The notes: generated by a model from the sequence alone, not told the origin. A stretch of DNA of 16,186 nt from JBFGFG01 sp041627475 (GCA_041627475.1 JBFKQZ010000043.1:1-16186); one strand, 5' to 3'; counted from the first letter of the stretch, positions 1-9,774 are shown. Numbers and translations: made by a program.

Positions 1-89
1 AGCTGCTCGAGATCCGCAACTTCGGCGCCAAGTCGGTGGACGAGGTCAAGGAGAAGCTCGGCGAGCTCGGCCTGGCGCTGGCGGACTGA
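1..89 (+). CDS. rpoA: RNA polymerase alpha subunit, C-terminal end (partial)
   Basis: Only the last 28 codons are present, read from base 3 to the TGA at 87-89; the gene begins before the window. The tail reads LLEIRNFGAKSVDEVKEKL and ends GLALAD, which matches the last helix-hairpin-helix of the alpha C-terminal domain. That domain contacts UP-element DNA and activators in the transcription initiation complex. The position just before rplQ is the classical bacterial order and supports the call. Nothing can be said about the missing dimerisation domain. Confidence 0.93.
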   Translation, partial: LLEIRNFGAKSVDEVKEKLGELGLALAD

Positions 90-93
90 CCAA

Positions 94-137
94 GCGGGGG
101 CCAGCCCCCGCACCCCCGCTGGGGGCGCTGCCCCCAG
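94..137 (+). terminator. Twin GC-rich stem-loops after rpoA
   Basis: Two perfect hairpins lie back to back just after the rpoA stop. The first pairs GCGGGGG (94-100) with CCCCCGC (105-111) across a 4-base loop. The second pairs CTGGGGG (119-125) with CCCCCAG (131-137) across a 5-base loop. There is no T-tract, which is common for actinobacterial terminators. rplQ follows at 246 without a clear promoter, so partial termination, an mRNA-processing site or a scattered palindromic repeat are all possible. Function is inferred. Confidence 0.45.
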
Positions 138-154
138 ACCCCCTGAGACGTTAC

Positions 155-212
155 GGACCACCCGGTCCATGCCCACGACCCGATCAACCGGGTCATGCAC
201 GACCCACGACCC
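155..212 (+). promoter_or_regulatory. Competing stem-loops in the rplQ leader
   Basis: GGACC (155-159) pairs with GGTCC (164-168). Further on, GACCCG (177-182) pairs with CGGGTC (189-194). The same GGGTC (190-194) could instead pair with GACCC at 201-205 or 208-212, so the downstream stems exclude one another. This resembles an attenuator or protein-binding leader ahead of the ribosomal-protein gene rplQ. I know of no described leader family with this layout; the role is inferred and chance pairing in GC-rich DNA is possible. Confidence 0.3.
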
Positions 213-245
213 GGCCTGACCGGCGGTCATCGGAAGGACGCACCA

Positions 246-713
246 ATGCCAGCCCCCAAGCGTGGCGCCCGCCTCGGCGGGTCCGCCGCACACCAGAAGG
301 CGATGCTGAACAACCTGTCGCGTGAGCTGATCACGCACGGGCGCATCGAGACGACGCTGACGAAGGCGAAGACCCTGCGTCCGCACGTCGAGAAGATGAT
401 CACCAAGGCGAAGAAGGGCGAGCTCGCCCAGCGTCGCCAGGTGCTCGGCCAGCTGCGGGACCGCGACGTCGTGGCGTACCTCTTCGAGGAGGTCGCCCCG
501 GTCTTCGCCGACCGCGACGGTGGCTACACCCGGATCCTCAAGACCCGGGTCCGCAAGGGTGACGCCACCCAGATGGCGATCATCGAGCTCGTCGACCGCC
601 CCGACTCCGACGGTGCCGCGCGCATCGACGAGGAGAAGGCGAAGCGCTCGCGTGGCCTCTTCGGTCGGGCCCGCAAGGCCGTCGCCGGCGCCGTTGGCTC
701 CGACGACGAGTGA
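246..713 (+). CDS. rplQ: 50S ribosomal protein L17
   Basis: A 155-residue L17, a large-subunit protein near the peptide exit tunnel. The N-terminus MPAPKRGARLGG, then a segment with ITHGRIETT and a KAKTLRP motif, and DGGYTRILKTRVRKGD near residue 100 are typical of the family. The core ends at about residue 116 with MAIIELV. The remaining roughly 40 residues form a charged, low-complexity tail, as is common in actinobacteria. The ATG at 246 is preferred over an in-frame ATG at 195 because GGAAGG (232-237) lies 8 bases before it and family proteins start here. The end overlaps the truA start by 4 bases, so the two are probably translationally coupled. Confidence 0.96.
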   Translation: MPAPKRGARLGGSAAHQKAMLNNLSRELITHGRIETTLTKAKTLRPHVEKMITKAKKGELAQRRQVLGQLRDRDVVAYLFEEVAPVFADRDGGYTRILKTRVRKGDATQMAIIELVDRPDSDGAARIDEEKAKRSRGLFGRARKAVAGAVGSDDE

Positions 714-1540
714 CCCGTCGGCTGCGGATCGACCTCGCGTACGACGGTGCGCCGTACGCGGGGTTCGCCCGCCAGCCCGACCAGACCACCGTGCAGGGCG
801 TCCTCGAGGACGCCCTGTCGCGTGTCGTCGGGCATCCGGTGGACACGACCTGCGCAGGGCGCACCGACCGTGGTGTCCATGCCCTGGCACAGGTCGTCCA
901 CGCGGACGTCGACCCGCCCGACGAGCGCGGTGTGGCCGCCCTTACCGACCTCGACACGCTGCGCGAGCGCCTCGACCGCATGGTCGGCGAGGCGATCACG
1001 CTGTGGCGGGTCGCCGAGGTCGACGGCTCGTTCGACGCCCGGTTCTCGGCGACGTGGCGGGCGTACCGCTACCGCCTCGCGTCGATGCCCGCGGACCCGC
1101 GGACCCGCGGCGTCGTGTGGCACGTCGGCCCCGACCTCGACGTCGCAGCCATGCACGAGGCCGTGCAGCACCTGGTCGGTGAGCACGACTACGCCTCGTT
1201 CTGCCGCCGTGCCGAGGGCCGGCACACCGTCCGTCGCATCGACGAGGCAGCCGTGCGTCGGGCCGGCGACGAGCTCCACGTCACGCTCCGCGGCGCGGCC
1301 TTCTGCCACCAGATGGTCCGGTCCATCACGGGCAGCCTGGTCGAGGTCGGCCGCGGGCGCCGGTCGCCGGACTGGATGGCCGCGGCGCTCGCTGCCCGTG
1401 ACCGCGCTGCCGCCGGCCCGGTCGCGCCGCCCCACGGGCTCACGCTCGAGGGCGTCGGCTACGAGGCACCGTGGCCACCGGCACCGGACCGCGCCGGGGG
1501 ACCGGTGGACGCGCACCGCGCGGACCAGCCCGTCGGTTGA
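710..1540 (+). CDS. truA: tRNA pseudouridine(38-40) synthase TruA
   Basis: A 276-residue TruA, which converts uridines 38, 39 and 40 of the tRNA anticodon arm to pseudouridine. The N-terminal RIDLAYDGAPYAGFARQ is typical. The catalytic aspartate is Asp53 in CAGRTDRGVHA, and AYRYRL near residue 120 and the segment HDYASFC are also present. The start is the GTG at 710, in a GTGA overlap with the rplQ stop, and no SD separate from rplQ coding sequence is needed. The order rplQ-truA-rplM-rpsI is widespread in bacteria. The last 30 residues are proline-rich and poorly conserved. The -35 of the downstream rplM promoter overlaps the stop codon. Confidence 0.95.
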   Translation: MTRRLRIDLAYDGAPYAGFARQPDQTTVQGVLEDALSRVVGHPVDTTCAGRTDRGVHALAQVVHADVDPPDERGVAALTDLDTLRERLDRMVGEAITLWRVAEVDGSFDARFSATWRAYRYRLASMPADPRTRGVVWHVGPDLDVAAMHEAVQHLVGEHDYASFCRRAEGRHTVRRIDEAAVRRAGDELHVTLRGAAFCHQMVRSITGSLVEVGRGRRSPDWMAAALAARDRAAAGPVAPPHGLTLEGVGYEAPWPPAPDRAGGPVDAHRADQPVG

Positions 1541-1566
1541 CCGCTCCGCGCCCGTGTGGTTACCCT
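1537..1566 (+). promoter_or_regulatory. Vegetative promoter for rplM-rpsI
   Basis: TTGACC (1537-1542) and TACCCT (1561-1566) are separated by 18 bases and fit the actinobacterial housekeeping sigma consensus (TTGAC / TAnnnT). Transcription would begin near 1573, giving a leader of about 168 bases before rplM. The -35 overlaps the truA stop codon (1538-1540). The match is by eye and no transcription start is known. Confidence 0.6.
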
Positions 1567-1573
1567 CACCGGT

Positions 1574-1593
1574 CGCGGCCCAGTTGGGCCGCG
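1574..1593 (+). promoter_or_regulatory. Perfect hairpin at the head of the rplM leader
   Basis: CGCGGCCC (1574-1581) pairs with GGGCCGCG (1586-1593) across the loop AGTT. It starts at the predicted first base of the rplM transcript. It could be a 5' stabilising or r-protein-binding structure, or a terminator for readthrough from truA. There is no T-tract. The rest of the 1594-1740 leader shows no further strong structure or gene that I can support. Confidence 0.4.
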
Positions 1594-1740
1594 CTTGCCG
1601 TGCGCGGTCCTGCCCGTCCCTCGGGCTGACTGCACACAGCGCCCCCCGACACCGGACCGCGGCGCCACGCACACGGCATGCCAGGCCGGCACGCCCCCGA
1701 GCCAGACGCCGGCCAATGCACCTGTAGACAGGACATCCCC

Positions 1741-2175
1741 ATGGCCACCTACTCCCCGAGCGCCACCGAGATCGAGCGCGAGTGGTACGTCATCGACGCT
1801 GCCGACGAGACGCTCGGCCGCCTCGCGACGCGCATCGCGACGGTCCTGCGCGGCAAGCACAAGCCGACGTTCACCCCGCACCTCGACATGGGTGACTTCG
1901 TGATCGTCGTCAACGCCGACAAGGTGAGCATCGGTGGCAACAAGGCCGCCGACAAGCTCTACCACTCCCACTCGGGCTTCCCGGGCGGCATCAACTCGGT
2001 CCCCTTCCTGCGGCTGCTCGAGCGCAGCCCCGAGGAGATCGTCGAGCGCGCCGTCAAGGGCATGCTCCCCAAGAACAAGCTCGGTCGGGCCATGGCGAAG
2101 AAGCTGAAGGTCTACGCCGGCGCCGAGCACCCGCACGCGGCACAGCAGCCGCAGCCCTTCCCGACCCACGTCTGA
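1741..2175 (+). CDS. rplM: 50S ribosomal protein L13
   Basis: A 144-residue L13, an early-assembly protein of the large subunit; length is normal for the family. Recognisable segments are REWYVIDAADETLGRLA near residue 13, LRGKHKPTFTPHLDMGD at about 38-55, YHSHSGFPGG, and the C-terminal region LPKNKLGRAM followed by LKVYAG and EHPH. The start ATG at 1741 follows AGGA (1730-1733) by 7 bases and gives MATYSP. An in-frame ATG at 1678 would add 21 residues unlike L13 and is rejected. rpsI follows after 10 bases, the universal rplM-rpsI pair, probably driven by the promoter at 1537-1566. Confidence 0.97.
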   Translation: MATYSPSATEIEREWYVIDAADETLGRLATRIATVLRGKHKPTFTPHLDMGDFVIVVNADKVSIGGNKAADKLYHSHSGFPGGINSVPFLRLLERSPEEIVERAVKGMLPKNKLGRAMAKKLKVYAGAEHPHAAQQPQPFPTHV

Positions 2176-2185
2176 GGCACCACCA

Positions 2186-2569
<384 letters not shown>

Positions 2570-2587
2570 CGCCACGACTTCCCGCGG

Positions 2588-2609
2588 ACGCCCCACTGGT
2601 GTGGGGCGT
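2588..2609 (+). terminator. Rho-independent-type terminator after rpsI
   Basis: ACGCCCCAC (2588-2596) pairs perfectly with GTGGGGCGT (2601-2609) across the loop TGGT. It is followed by a moderately T-containing stretch, TCGCTCGTTCC. The position 18 bases after rpsI and before a metabolic gene makes termination the natural reading. Confidence 0.75.
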
Positions 2610-2678
2610 TCGCTCGTTCCCCGCCCGTCCGCGCCGTACGGTGCGGCGGGACCGCCTCCCGACTGGACTGGAGCGGCG

Positions 2679-4016
2679 ATGAAGTTCGGCACCGACGGTG
2701 TCCGTGGGCTCGCCAACGCCGAGGTCGGCCCGGAGCTCGCGCTCCGTCTGGGGCGGGCCATCGTGACCGTCCTGGCCGAGGAGGGGCACACACGCCCGGC
2801 GATCCTCATCGGCCGTGACCCGCGCTGGTCCGGCGAGATGCTGGAGGCGGCGTTGATCGCTGGCGTGACGTCCGCCGGTGGCGATGCCATCACGCTCGGC
2901 GTCATCCCGACGGCGGCCGTCGCGCACCTGACGGCGACCGGCGACGCCGCGGCCGGCGTGATGATCTCCGCGTCGCACAACGCGATGCCGGACAACGGGC
3001 TGAAGGTCTTCGGCGGGAACGGCTTCAAGCTGAGCGACGAGGAGGAGGCCCGGCTCGAGGAGCTCCTCGAGCAGGGCTCGGACCGCTATCCGACCGGCGT
3101 GGCCGTCGGGCGGTCCCGGCAGGACGCCTCGGGGGTCAGTCGCTACGTGTCGTCGGTGGTCGCCGAGGCCGACGTCGACCTCGACGGACTCCACCTCGTC
3201 GTCGACGGCGCCAACGGCGCGGCGGCGTCGATCGCACCCATGGTCTACCGACAGCTCGGCGCGAAGGTCACGGTGCTCGGCGGGGTGCCCGACCCCGAAC
3301 GGATCAACGACGGCGTCGGGTCGACGCACCCGGACGTGGTCTGCAACGCGGTCCTCGAGCACGGCGCGGACGTCGGCATCACCCACGACGGCGACGCCGA
3401 CCGGGTGCTCGCGGCAGCTGCCGACGGCACGGAGGTCGACGGCGACGCCATCCTCGCGATCCTCGCCAGGGACGCCCGTGAGGAGGGCGCGCTGCGCAAC
3501 GACGCGGTCGCGACCACGGTCATGACGAACCTCGGCTTCCACCAGGCCATGGACCGCCTCGGGATCGGTGTGGTGACCACGCAGGTCGGGGACCGCTACG
3601 TCCTCGAGGCCATGCGCGAGCAGGACCTCGTGCTGGGTGGGGAGCAGTCGGGCCACCTCATCCAGCTGGACCGCTGTACGACCGGTGACGGACTGCGCTC
3701 CGCGGTCCGCCTGCTGCGCGCCATGCGACGGGCCGACGCGAGCCTCGCTGACCTGGCCTCGATCATGCAGCGCCTGCCACAGGTGCTGGTGAACGTCCCT
3801 GACGTGGCCAAGGAGCGGCTCGACGAGAGCGCCGCCGTCGCGGCCGTCGTCGCTGCGGTGGAGGAGGACCTGGGCGCGGACGGCCGTGTCCTGGTCCGGC
3901 CCTCCGGGACGGAGCCCCTCGTCCGCGTCATGGTCGAGGCGCCGACCGAGGAGGCGGCACAGGGTGCCGCCGAGCGCATCGCGTCGACGGTCCGCGACGA
4001 CCTCGGCACCGCCTGA
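2679..4016 (+). CDS. glmM: Phosphoglucosamine mutase
   Basis: A 445-residue GlmM, which interconverts glucosamine-6-phosphate and glucosamine-1-phosphate on the way to UDP-GlcNAc for peptidoglycan. All four active-site elements are visible: the phosphorylated serine Ser99 in ISASHN, the Mg-binding loop THDGDADRV, the sugar-binding loop GGEQSGHL, and the phosphate-binding RPSGTEPLVRV near the C-terminus. The N-terminus MKFGTDGVRG is canonical and fixes the start at ATG 2679, with GGAG (2670-2673) before it. Upstream in-frame sequence runs back through rpsI and is not coding. After the rpsI terminator it needs its own promoter; TACGGT (2637-2642) is a possible -10, but no good -35 is seen. Confidence 0.97.
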   Translation: MKFGTDGVRGLANAEVGPELALRLGRAIVTVLAEEGHTRPAILIGRDPRWSGEMLEAALIAGVTSAGGDAITLGVIPTAAVAHLTATGDAAAGVMISASHNAMPDNGLKVFGGNGFKLSDEEEARLEELLEQGSDRYPTGVAVGRSRQDASGVSRYVSSVVAEADVDLDGLHLVVDGANGAAASIAPMVYRQLGAKVTVLGGVPDPERINDGVGSTHPDVVCNAVLEHGADVGITHDGDADRVLAAAADGTEVDGDAILAILARDAREEGALRNDAVATTVMTNLGFHQAMDRLGIGVVTTQVGDRYVLEAMREQDLVLGGEQSGHLIQLDRCTTGDGLRSAVRLLRAMRRADASLADLASIMQRLPQVLVNVPDVAKERLDESAAVAAVVAAVEEDLGADGRVLVRPSGTEPLVRVMVEAPTEEAAQGAAERIASTVRDDLGTA

Positions 4017-4033
4017 ACCGGGGCACCCGGCAG

Positions 4034-4039
4034 TACCCT
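4034..4039 (+). promoter_or_regulatory. Possible -10 box ahead of glmS
   Basis: TACCCT in the 82-base glmM-glmS gap is the same hexamer as in the rplM promoter and fits TAnnnT. No convincing -35 lies 16-18 bases upstream, so this is tentative. A 5-bp stem, GCCCG (4054-4058) with CGGGC (4065-4069), would lie in the leader. glmS may equally be read through from glmM. Confidence 0.25.
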
Positions 4040-4098
4040 CGGCCGCCGGCACCGCCCGACACGGCGGGCCGCCTCCCACGACGTCAGGACACCACGAA

Positions 4099-5961
<1,863 letters not shown>

Positions 5962-5968
5962 GGATCGG

Positions 5969-7582
5969 ATGGCCGTGAGCACCCGGTCCGCGGCAGCAGG
6001 CCCACCGGGCCTGCTGCTGACCGGTGGCGAGGCCGGTGCGGCGGACCGGGAGGCGGTCGCGCACGGCGCCTCCTGGGACGGGCTGCTGGCCCGTGCGGGG
6101 GGTGCACTCGCGCGTGGCGTCGTCACCGAGCTGCAGGAGCGCGGTGGCGTCTACGGCCGACGCGTGCTGGTCGTCGTCGGCAAGGGCGACAACGGCGGGG
6201 ACGGCTGGGTGGCCGCACGGGTCCTGCGCGACCGCGGCGTCGCCTGCACCGTGCTCGCGGTGCACGGCATCGACGTCGAGACGTCGGACCACAGTGCTCG
6301 CGCCCGCAGCGCGTGGCTGGCGTCCGGCGGTCGCGTCATCAGCGGTGTGGACGACCGCGAGGCGATCGACGCCGAGCTCGCCGCTGCCGACCTGCGGGTG
6401 GACGCGGTGCTGGGCACCGGGATCAGCGGCGCCCCACGGGACGAGGCCCGGGTGGGCGTGCTGATCTGCAACGACGGTGGCGCCCCCGTCGTGGCCTGCG
6501 ACGTCCCGAGCGGGGTGGACGCCGACACCGGCGCGATCGAAGGTGCCGCCGTGCGGGCGGTCCGCACCGTGACCTTCGGTGCCGCCAAACGGGGTCTCGT
6601 GCTGCACCCGGGTGCAGCCAACGCCGGGCTGGTCGAGGTGGCGTCCCTCGGGCCGGCGTGGCAGGCGGAGGGGAGCGGCTGGTGGGCGACCGAGGACCGT
6701 GTCGCCCGGCTGCGGCCCCCGTCCACCGACGCGGACAAGCACGCGCGGGGTCGTGTGCTGGTCGTCGCAGGATCCCGGCGGTACGGCGGCGCCGCGGTGC
6801 TGGCGGCTGCGGCCGCGGTCCGGTCCGGGGCCGGCCTCGTCACCCTGGCGACCACCGCTCCGCGCGAGCCGGTGCTCGCACTGGAGCCCGGGGTCATGGT
6901 CGTCGACCTGCCTGCCGTCGACCCCGACACGGACGACGGTGCCGGCGGCCCGGCGCCGGACACCACCGAGCGCGTGCTCGCCCTCGCGGAGGACGCGGAC
7001 GCCGTCGTGCTGGGCCCGGGGTGCGGCCACGGCCCGGGGACCCGTGCCCTCGCCGAGGCCCTGCTGGACGCGGACGTCCCGCTCGTGCTGGACGCGGACG
7101 GCATCAACGTCTTCCGCGGTGGGGCGGACCGGCTCCGCCGCGGGTGGGACGCAGCGCCCCTGCTGCTGACACCGCAGCACCGTGAGCTCGGCCGTCTGAC
7201 GGACCGACCGGGTGACGACGCCCTCGCCCAGCGGCACCTCCTGGTGCCGGAGCTCGCCGAGGACCTGCACGCGCTCGTCGTCGGCAAGGGTCCCGGCACG
7301 GTCGTCCACGACCCGTGGTCGGACGAGACCTGGGTGGTGACCTCCGGTGGGCCCGCGCTCGGCACGGGCGGGAGCGGCGACGTCCTCGCCGGCATGCTCG
7401 GCGCGGCCGTCGCCGGCGCCCCGACGGACGACCTGCCCAGCGTCGGTCGGGCCGCGGTCCGCACCGTCCACCTCCACGGCCTGCTCGGTGACCGGGTCGG
7501 GGCACGCACCGGGGAGCGCGCCACCGCACGCCAGCTGGTCGAGGCACTGCCGTCCCTGCTCGCAGAACGGACGGACCGATGA
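5969..7582 (+). CDS. nnr: Bifunctional NAD(P)H-hydrate epimerase / ADP- or ATP-dependent dehydratase
   Basis: A 537-residue fusion that repairs hydrated NAD(P)H. Residues about 15-225 form the YjeF-N epimerase domain, with GKGDNGGDGWVAARV at 71-85 and DVPSGVDADTG. Residues about 250-530 form the ribokinase-like dehydratase domain, with RVLVVAGS, VVLGPGCG, VLDADGINVF, LTPQHRE and GTGGSGD at 465-471, the nucleotide-binding and catalytic loop. The ATG at 5969 has GAGGA (5960-5964) overlapping the glmS stop; GTG 5975 is an alternative with better spacing. The gene ends in an ATGA overlap with alr. The fused form next to alr is common in actinobacteria. The nucleotide donor cannot be told from sequence. 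Confidence 0.93.
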   Translation: MAVSTRSAAAGPPGLLLTGGEAGAADREAVAHGASWDGLLARAGGALARGVVTELQERGGVYGRRVLVVVGKGDNGGDGWVAARVLRDRGVACTVLAVHGIDVETSDHSARARSAWLASGGRVISGVDDREAIDAELAAADLRVDAVLGTGISGAPRDEARVGVLICNDGGAPVVACDVPSGVDADTGAIEGAAVRAVRTVTFGAAKRGLVLHPGAANAGLVEVASLGPAWQAEGSGWWATEDRVARLRPPSTDADKHARGRVLVVAGSRRYGGAAVLAAAAAVRSGAGLVTLATTAPREPVLALEPGVMVVDLPAVDPDTDDGAGGPAPDTTERVLALAEDADAVVLGPGCGHGPGTRALAEALLDADVPLVLDADGINVFRGGADRLRRGWDAAPLLLTPQHRELGRLTDRPGDDALAQRHLLVPELAEDLHALVVGKGPGTVVHDPWSDETWVVTSGGPALGTGGSGDVLAGMLGAAVAGAPTDDLPSVGRAAVRTVHLHGLLGDRVGARTGERATARQLVEALPSLLAERTDR

Positions 7583-8697
7583 GCCGGTCCCGCCCGACCG
7601 TCGCGACGGTGGACCTCGAGGCGGTCCGCCACAACGTGCGGACGCTGCGGACCGCGGCCGGCGGTGCGCAGCTCTGCGCCGTCGTGAAGGCGAACGCGTA
7701 CGGCCACGGTGCCGTGCCGGTCGCCAAGGCATGCCTCGAGGCCGGGGCCGGCCACCTGGCCGTGTCGTCGGTCGAGGAGGCCGAGGAGCTGCGGGCCGCC
7801 GGCATCGGGGCGCCGCTGCTGCTGTTCAGCGAGCCGTCCGTGGCCGCGATCGGTCCGATGCTCCGCGCCGAGGCGACGCCGCCCGTCTACACCGAGGCGT
7901 TCGCAAGCGCGGTCGCGGCCGCGGGGGAGGAGCGTGGGCGCGACGTCCCGGTCCACCTCTGCTTCGACACCGGGATGGGGCGCGTCGGGGTCGAGCCCGC
8001 GCGGTGGGACACCTTCCTCGACGCCCTGCCGCCGCGTGGTCTCGACGTCGTCGGGACCTGGAGCCACCTCGCCCGGGCGGACGAGCCCGAGCTCCCCACG
8101 ACCGACGAGCAGCTGGACCGTTTCGACCGGTTGCTGGCGCTGCTCGCCGAGCGCGGGATCGACCCGGGACTCGTGCACGTCGCCAACTCGGCAGGGACGC
8201 TCCTGCACGAGCGCGCCCGCCGACCGATGGTCCGGGCCGGCATCGCCGTGTACGGCCTGTCGCCGGCCGACGAGGTCGACGGGGCCGACCACGACCTCCG
8301 TCCGGCGATGTCCGTCACCACCCAGGTCGCGTTCGTCAAGCACCTCACCGCCGGCACGCCGGTCAGCTACGGCCACCGCTGGGAGGCCCCGGCCGACGGC
8401 TGGCTGGCCACGCTGCCGATCGGCTACGCCGACGGCGTCCCGCGGCTGCTGACCAACCGGTTCGAGGCGCTGTGGGACGGTCGGCGCCACCCGGTCGTCG
8501 GCACCGTGACGATGGACATGCTCCACCTCTGGTGCGGTGACGCCCGGCCCGACGTGGGGGACGAGGTCGTGCTCATCGGCGACCAGGGGGACGATCGGAT
8601 CCGCGTCGAGGACTGGGCCCGCACCATCGGCACGATCACCTACGAGATCACGTGCCAGCTGACCGCCCGCCTGCCCCGCGAGTACCTGCACGCCTGA
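7579..8697 (+). CDS. alr: Alanine racemase
   Basis: A 372-residue PLP enzyme that interconverts L- and D-alanine, supplying D-Ala for peptidoglycan. The N-terminal TIM barrel carries Lys37 in VVKANAYGHG, which forms the Schiff base with PLP. The second catalytic base is Tyr264 in PVSYGHRW of the C-terminal beta domain, followed by LPIGYADGVPRL. MDML in GTVTMDML replaces the more usual SMDQ. The end reads ITYEITCQL with LPREYL, typical of the family. The start ATG 7579 overlaps the nnr stop (ATGA) and has only a weak SD, so coupling to nnr is likely. In M. tuberculosis alr precedes tsaE directly; here two other genes intervene. Confidence 0.96.
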   Translation: MSRSRPTVATVDLEAVRHNVRTLRTAAGGAQLCAVVKANAYGHGAVPVAKACLEAGAGHLAVSSVEEAEELRAAGIGAPLLLFSEPSVAAIGPMLRAEATPPVYTEAFASAVAAAGEERGRDVPVHLCFDTGMGRVGVEPARWDTFLDALPPRGLDVVGTWSHLARADEPELPTTDEQLDRFDRLLALLAERGIDPGLVHVANSAGTLLHERARRPMVRAGIAVYGLSPADEVDGADHDLRPAMSVTTQVAFVKHLTAGTPVSYGHRWEAPADGWLATLPIGYADGVPRLLTNRFEALWDGRRHPVVGTVTMDMLHLWCGDARPDVGDEVVLIGDQGDDRIRVEDWARTIGTITYEITCQLTARLPREYLHA

Positions 8698-8709
8698 CGC
8701 GCCCGACAT

Positions 8710-8733
8710 CTTCACGCCGGATGCGACGTGAAG
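8710..8733 (+). promoter_or_regulatory. Inverted repeat between alr and the P1 hydrolase
   Basis: CTTCACG (8710-8716) and CGTGAAG (8727-8733) form perfect 7-base arms around 10 bases. It sits 12 bases after the alr stop and 38 bases before the next start. It could be an operator or a weak terminator. No convincing promoter hexamers are visible in the 74-base gap. Confidence 0.3.
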
Positions 8734-8771
8734 TGGCAGGCTGGGGCGTCGGACGACATCGGGGAGGCAGC

Positions 8772-9758
8772 GTGGCGCTGGGGATCGACGGGGTGCGGGT
8801 CGGGGTGTGGACGCACGAGCACGTGCCGACCGGCTGCACGGTCGTGCTGCCGCCGGAGGGGACGCTCGGGGCGGTCGCGGTGCGCGGGCAGTCACCCGGG
8901 ACCCGGGAGGCAGCGGCGCTGGGACCGTTCGGCAAGCTCACGGTCGTGCACGGCGTGGTCCTCGCCGGGGGCTCGGCGTACGGGCTGGCCACCGCGGACG
9001 GCGTCGTCCACTGGCTCGAGGAGCAGGGTGTCGGCTACCCGATCGGCGAGCATGCGATCGTGCCCATCGTCGGCGGCGCGATCGTGCTCGACATGTCGGT
9101 GGGCGTCCCGGGCGGCCGGCCCGACGCGGCCGCGGGTCGCGCTGCGTGCGAGGCGGCGTCGGTCGACGACCCGGAGGAGGGCGCCGTCGGTGCGGGTGCC
9201 GGCTGCACGGTGGCCAAGACCGGTGGTCTCGAGCACGGCTGGCGTGGTGGGCAGGGCGTCGCCGTGGAGCACGTCGACGGCCTCGTCGTCGGTGCGCTGG
9301 TCGTGAACAACGCCGTCGGCGAGATCCTCGACGAGCGCGGTGGCCCGATGATCCGCAGCCGTGCCCCCCGGGACGTCCCGCGGTGGCCGGAGGAGACCGA
9401 CGAACGCATCGGCGCCGCTGCCAGCCGCGGCGACGGCACGGAGGGGCCCGCCGGGAACACGGTCATCGGCGTCGTGGTCACCAACGCCCGACTCGACAAG
9501 TCGCAGGCCCACAGGGTCGCGGACCTCGCCCACGACGGTGTGGCCCGCGCCGTCGAACCGGCGCACACCTCCGTCGACGGCGATGCGCTGTTCTGCCTCG
9601 CCACCGGGGAGGTCGACGCCTCGGTCGACCGCGTCGCGCTGCTGGCGGCCCGCGCGGTGGCCACGGCCACCCGGCGCGGGCCGATGGCAGCGATCGGCCT
9701 CGACGTCCCCGACGGTCCCTTCGCCGGCCATCTCCCCGGCTGGTCCGACACCGCCTGA
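8772..9758 (+). CDS. P1 family (S58/DmpA-NylC type) self-processing hydrolase
   Basis: A 328-residue protein of the P1/DmpA fold, which includes the aminopeptidase DmpA and the nylon-oligomer hydrolase NylC. These are Ntn-type enzymes that cut themselves into two chains. GAVAVRGQSPGTREAA near the N-terminus, VHGVVLAGGSAYGL, PIVGGAIVLDM, VGAGAGCTVAK and ALVVNNAVGEI are family segments. GNTVIGVVVTNARLDKSQ contains Asn229-Thr230, matching the known NylC cleavage site Asn-Thr, so I expect a 229-residue alpha and a 99-residue beta chain with Thr230 as nucleophile. There is no signal peptide, so it is probably cytoplasmic. The start GTG 8772 has GGAGG (8763-8767) 4 bases upstream. The natural substrate is unknown; a peptide or amide is inferred. 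Confidence 0.85.
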   Translation: MALGIDGVRVGVWTHEHVPTGCTVVLPPEGTLGAVAVRGQSPGTREAAALGPFGKLTVVHGVVLAGGSAYGLATADGVVHWLEEQGVGYPIGEHAIVPIVGGAIVLDMSVGVPGGRPDAAAGRAACEAASVDDPEEGAVGAGAGCTVAKTGGLEHGWRGGQGVAVEHVDGLVVGALVVNNAVGEILDERGGPMIRSRAPRDVPRWPEETDERIGAAASRGDGTEGPAGNTVIGVVVTNARLDKSQAHRVADLAHDGVARAVEPAHTSVDGDALFCLATGEVDASVDRVALLAARAVATATRRGPMAAIGLDVPDGPFAGHLPGWSDTA

Positions 9759-9774
9759 CACCGACCGCGGGGGC

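Noticed and set aside
195..245. An upstream ATG extending rplQ by 17 residues.
   Set aside because: The extension is unlike L17 and lies in the structured leader; the SD GGAAGG serves ATG 246.
1678..1740. An upstream ATG extending rplM by 21 residues.
   Set aside because: L13 proteins begin near MATYSP, and the AGGA at 1730-1733 lies inside the extension, at a good distance from ATG 1741.
4017..4098. A possible glmS ribozyme or riboswitch before glmS.
   Set aside because: The gap is only 82 bases, lacks the ribozyme core, and that ribozyme is known mainly from Firmicutes.
6151..8895. A very long open frame on the minus strand opposite nnr and alr (914 codons).
   Set aside because: Its translation is Arg/Pro/Ser/Thr-rich low-complexity sequence without family motifs. 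It is the usual antisense shadow of high third-position GC in two clear plus-strand genes.
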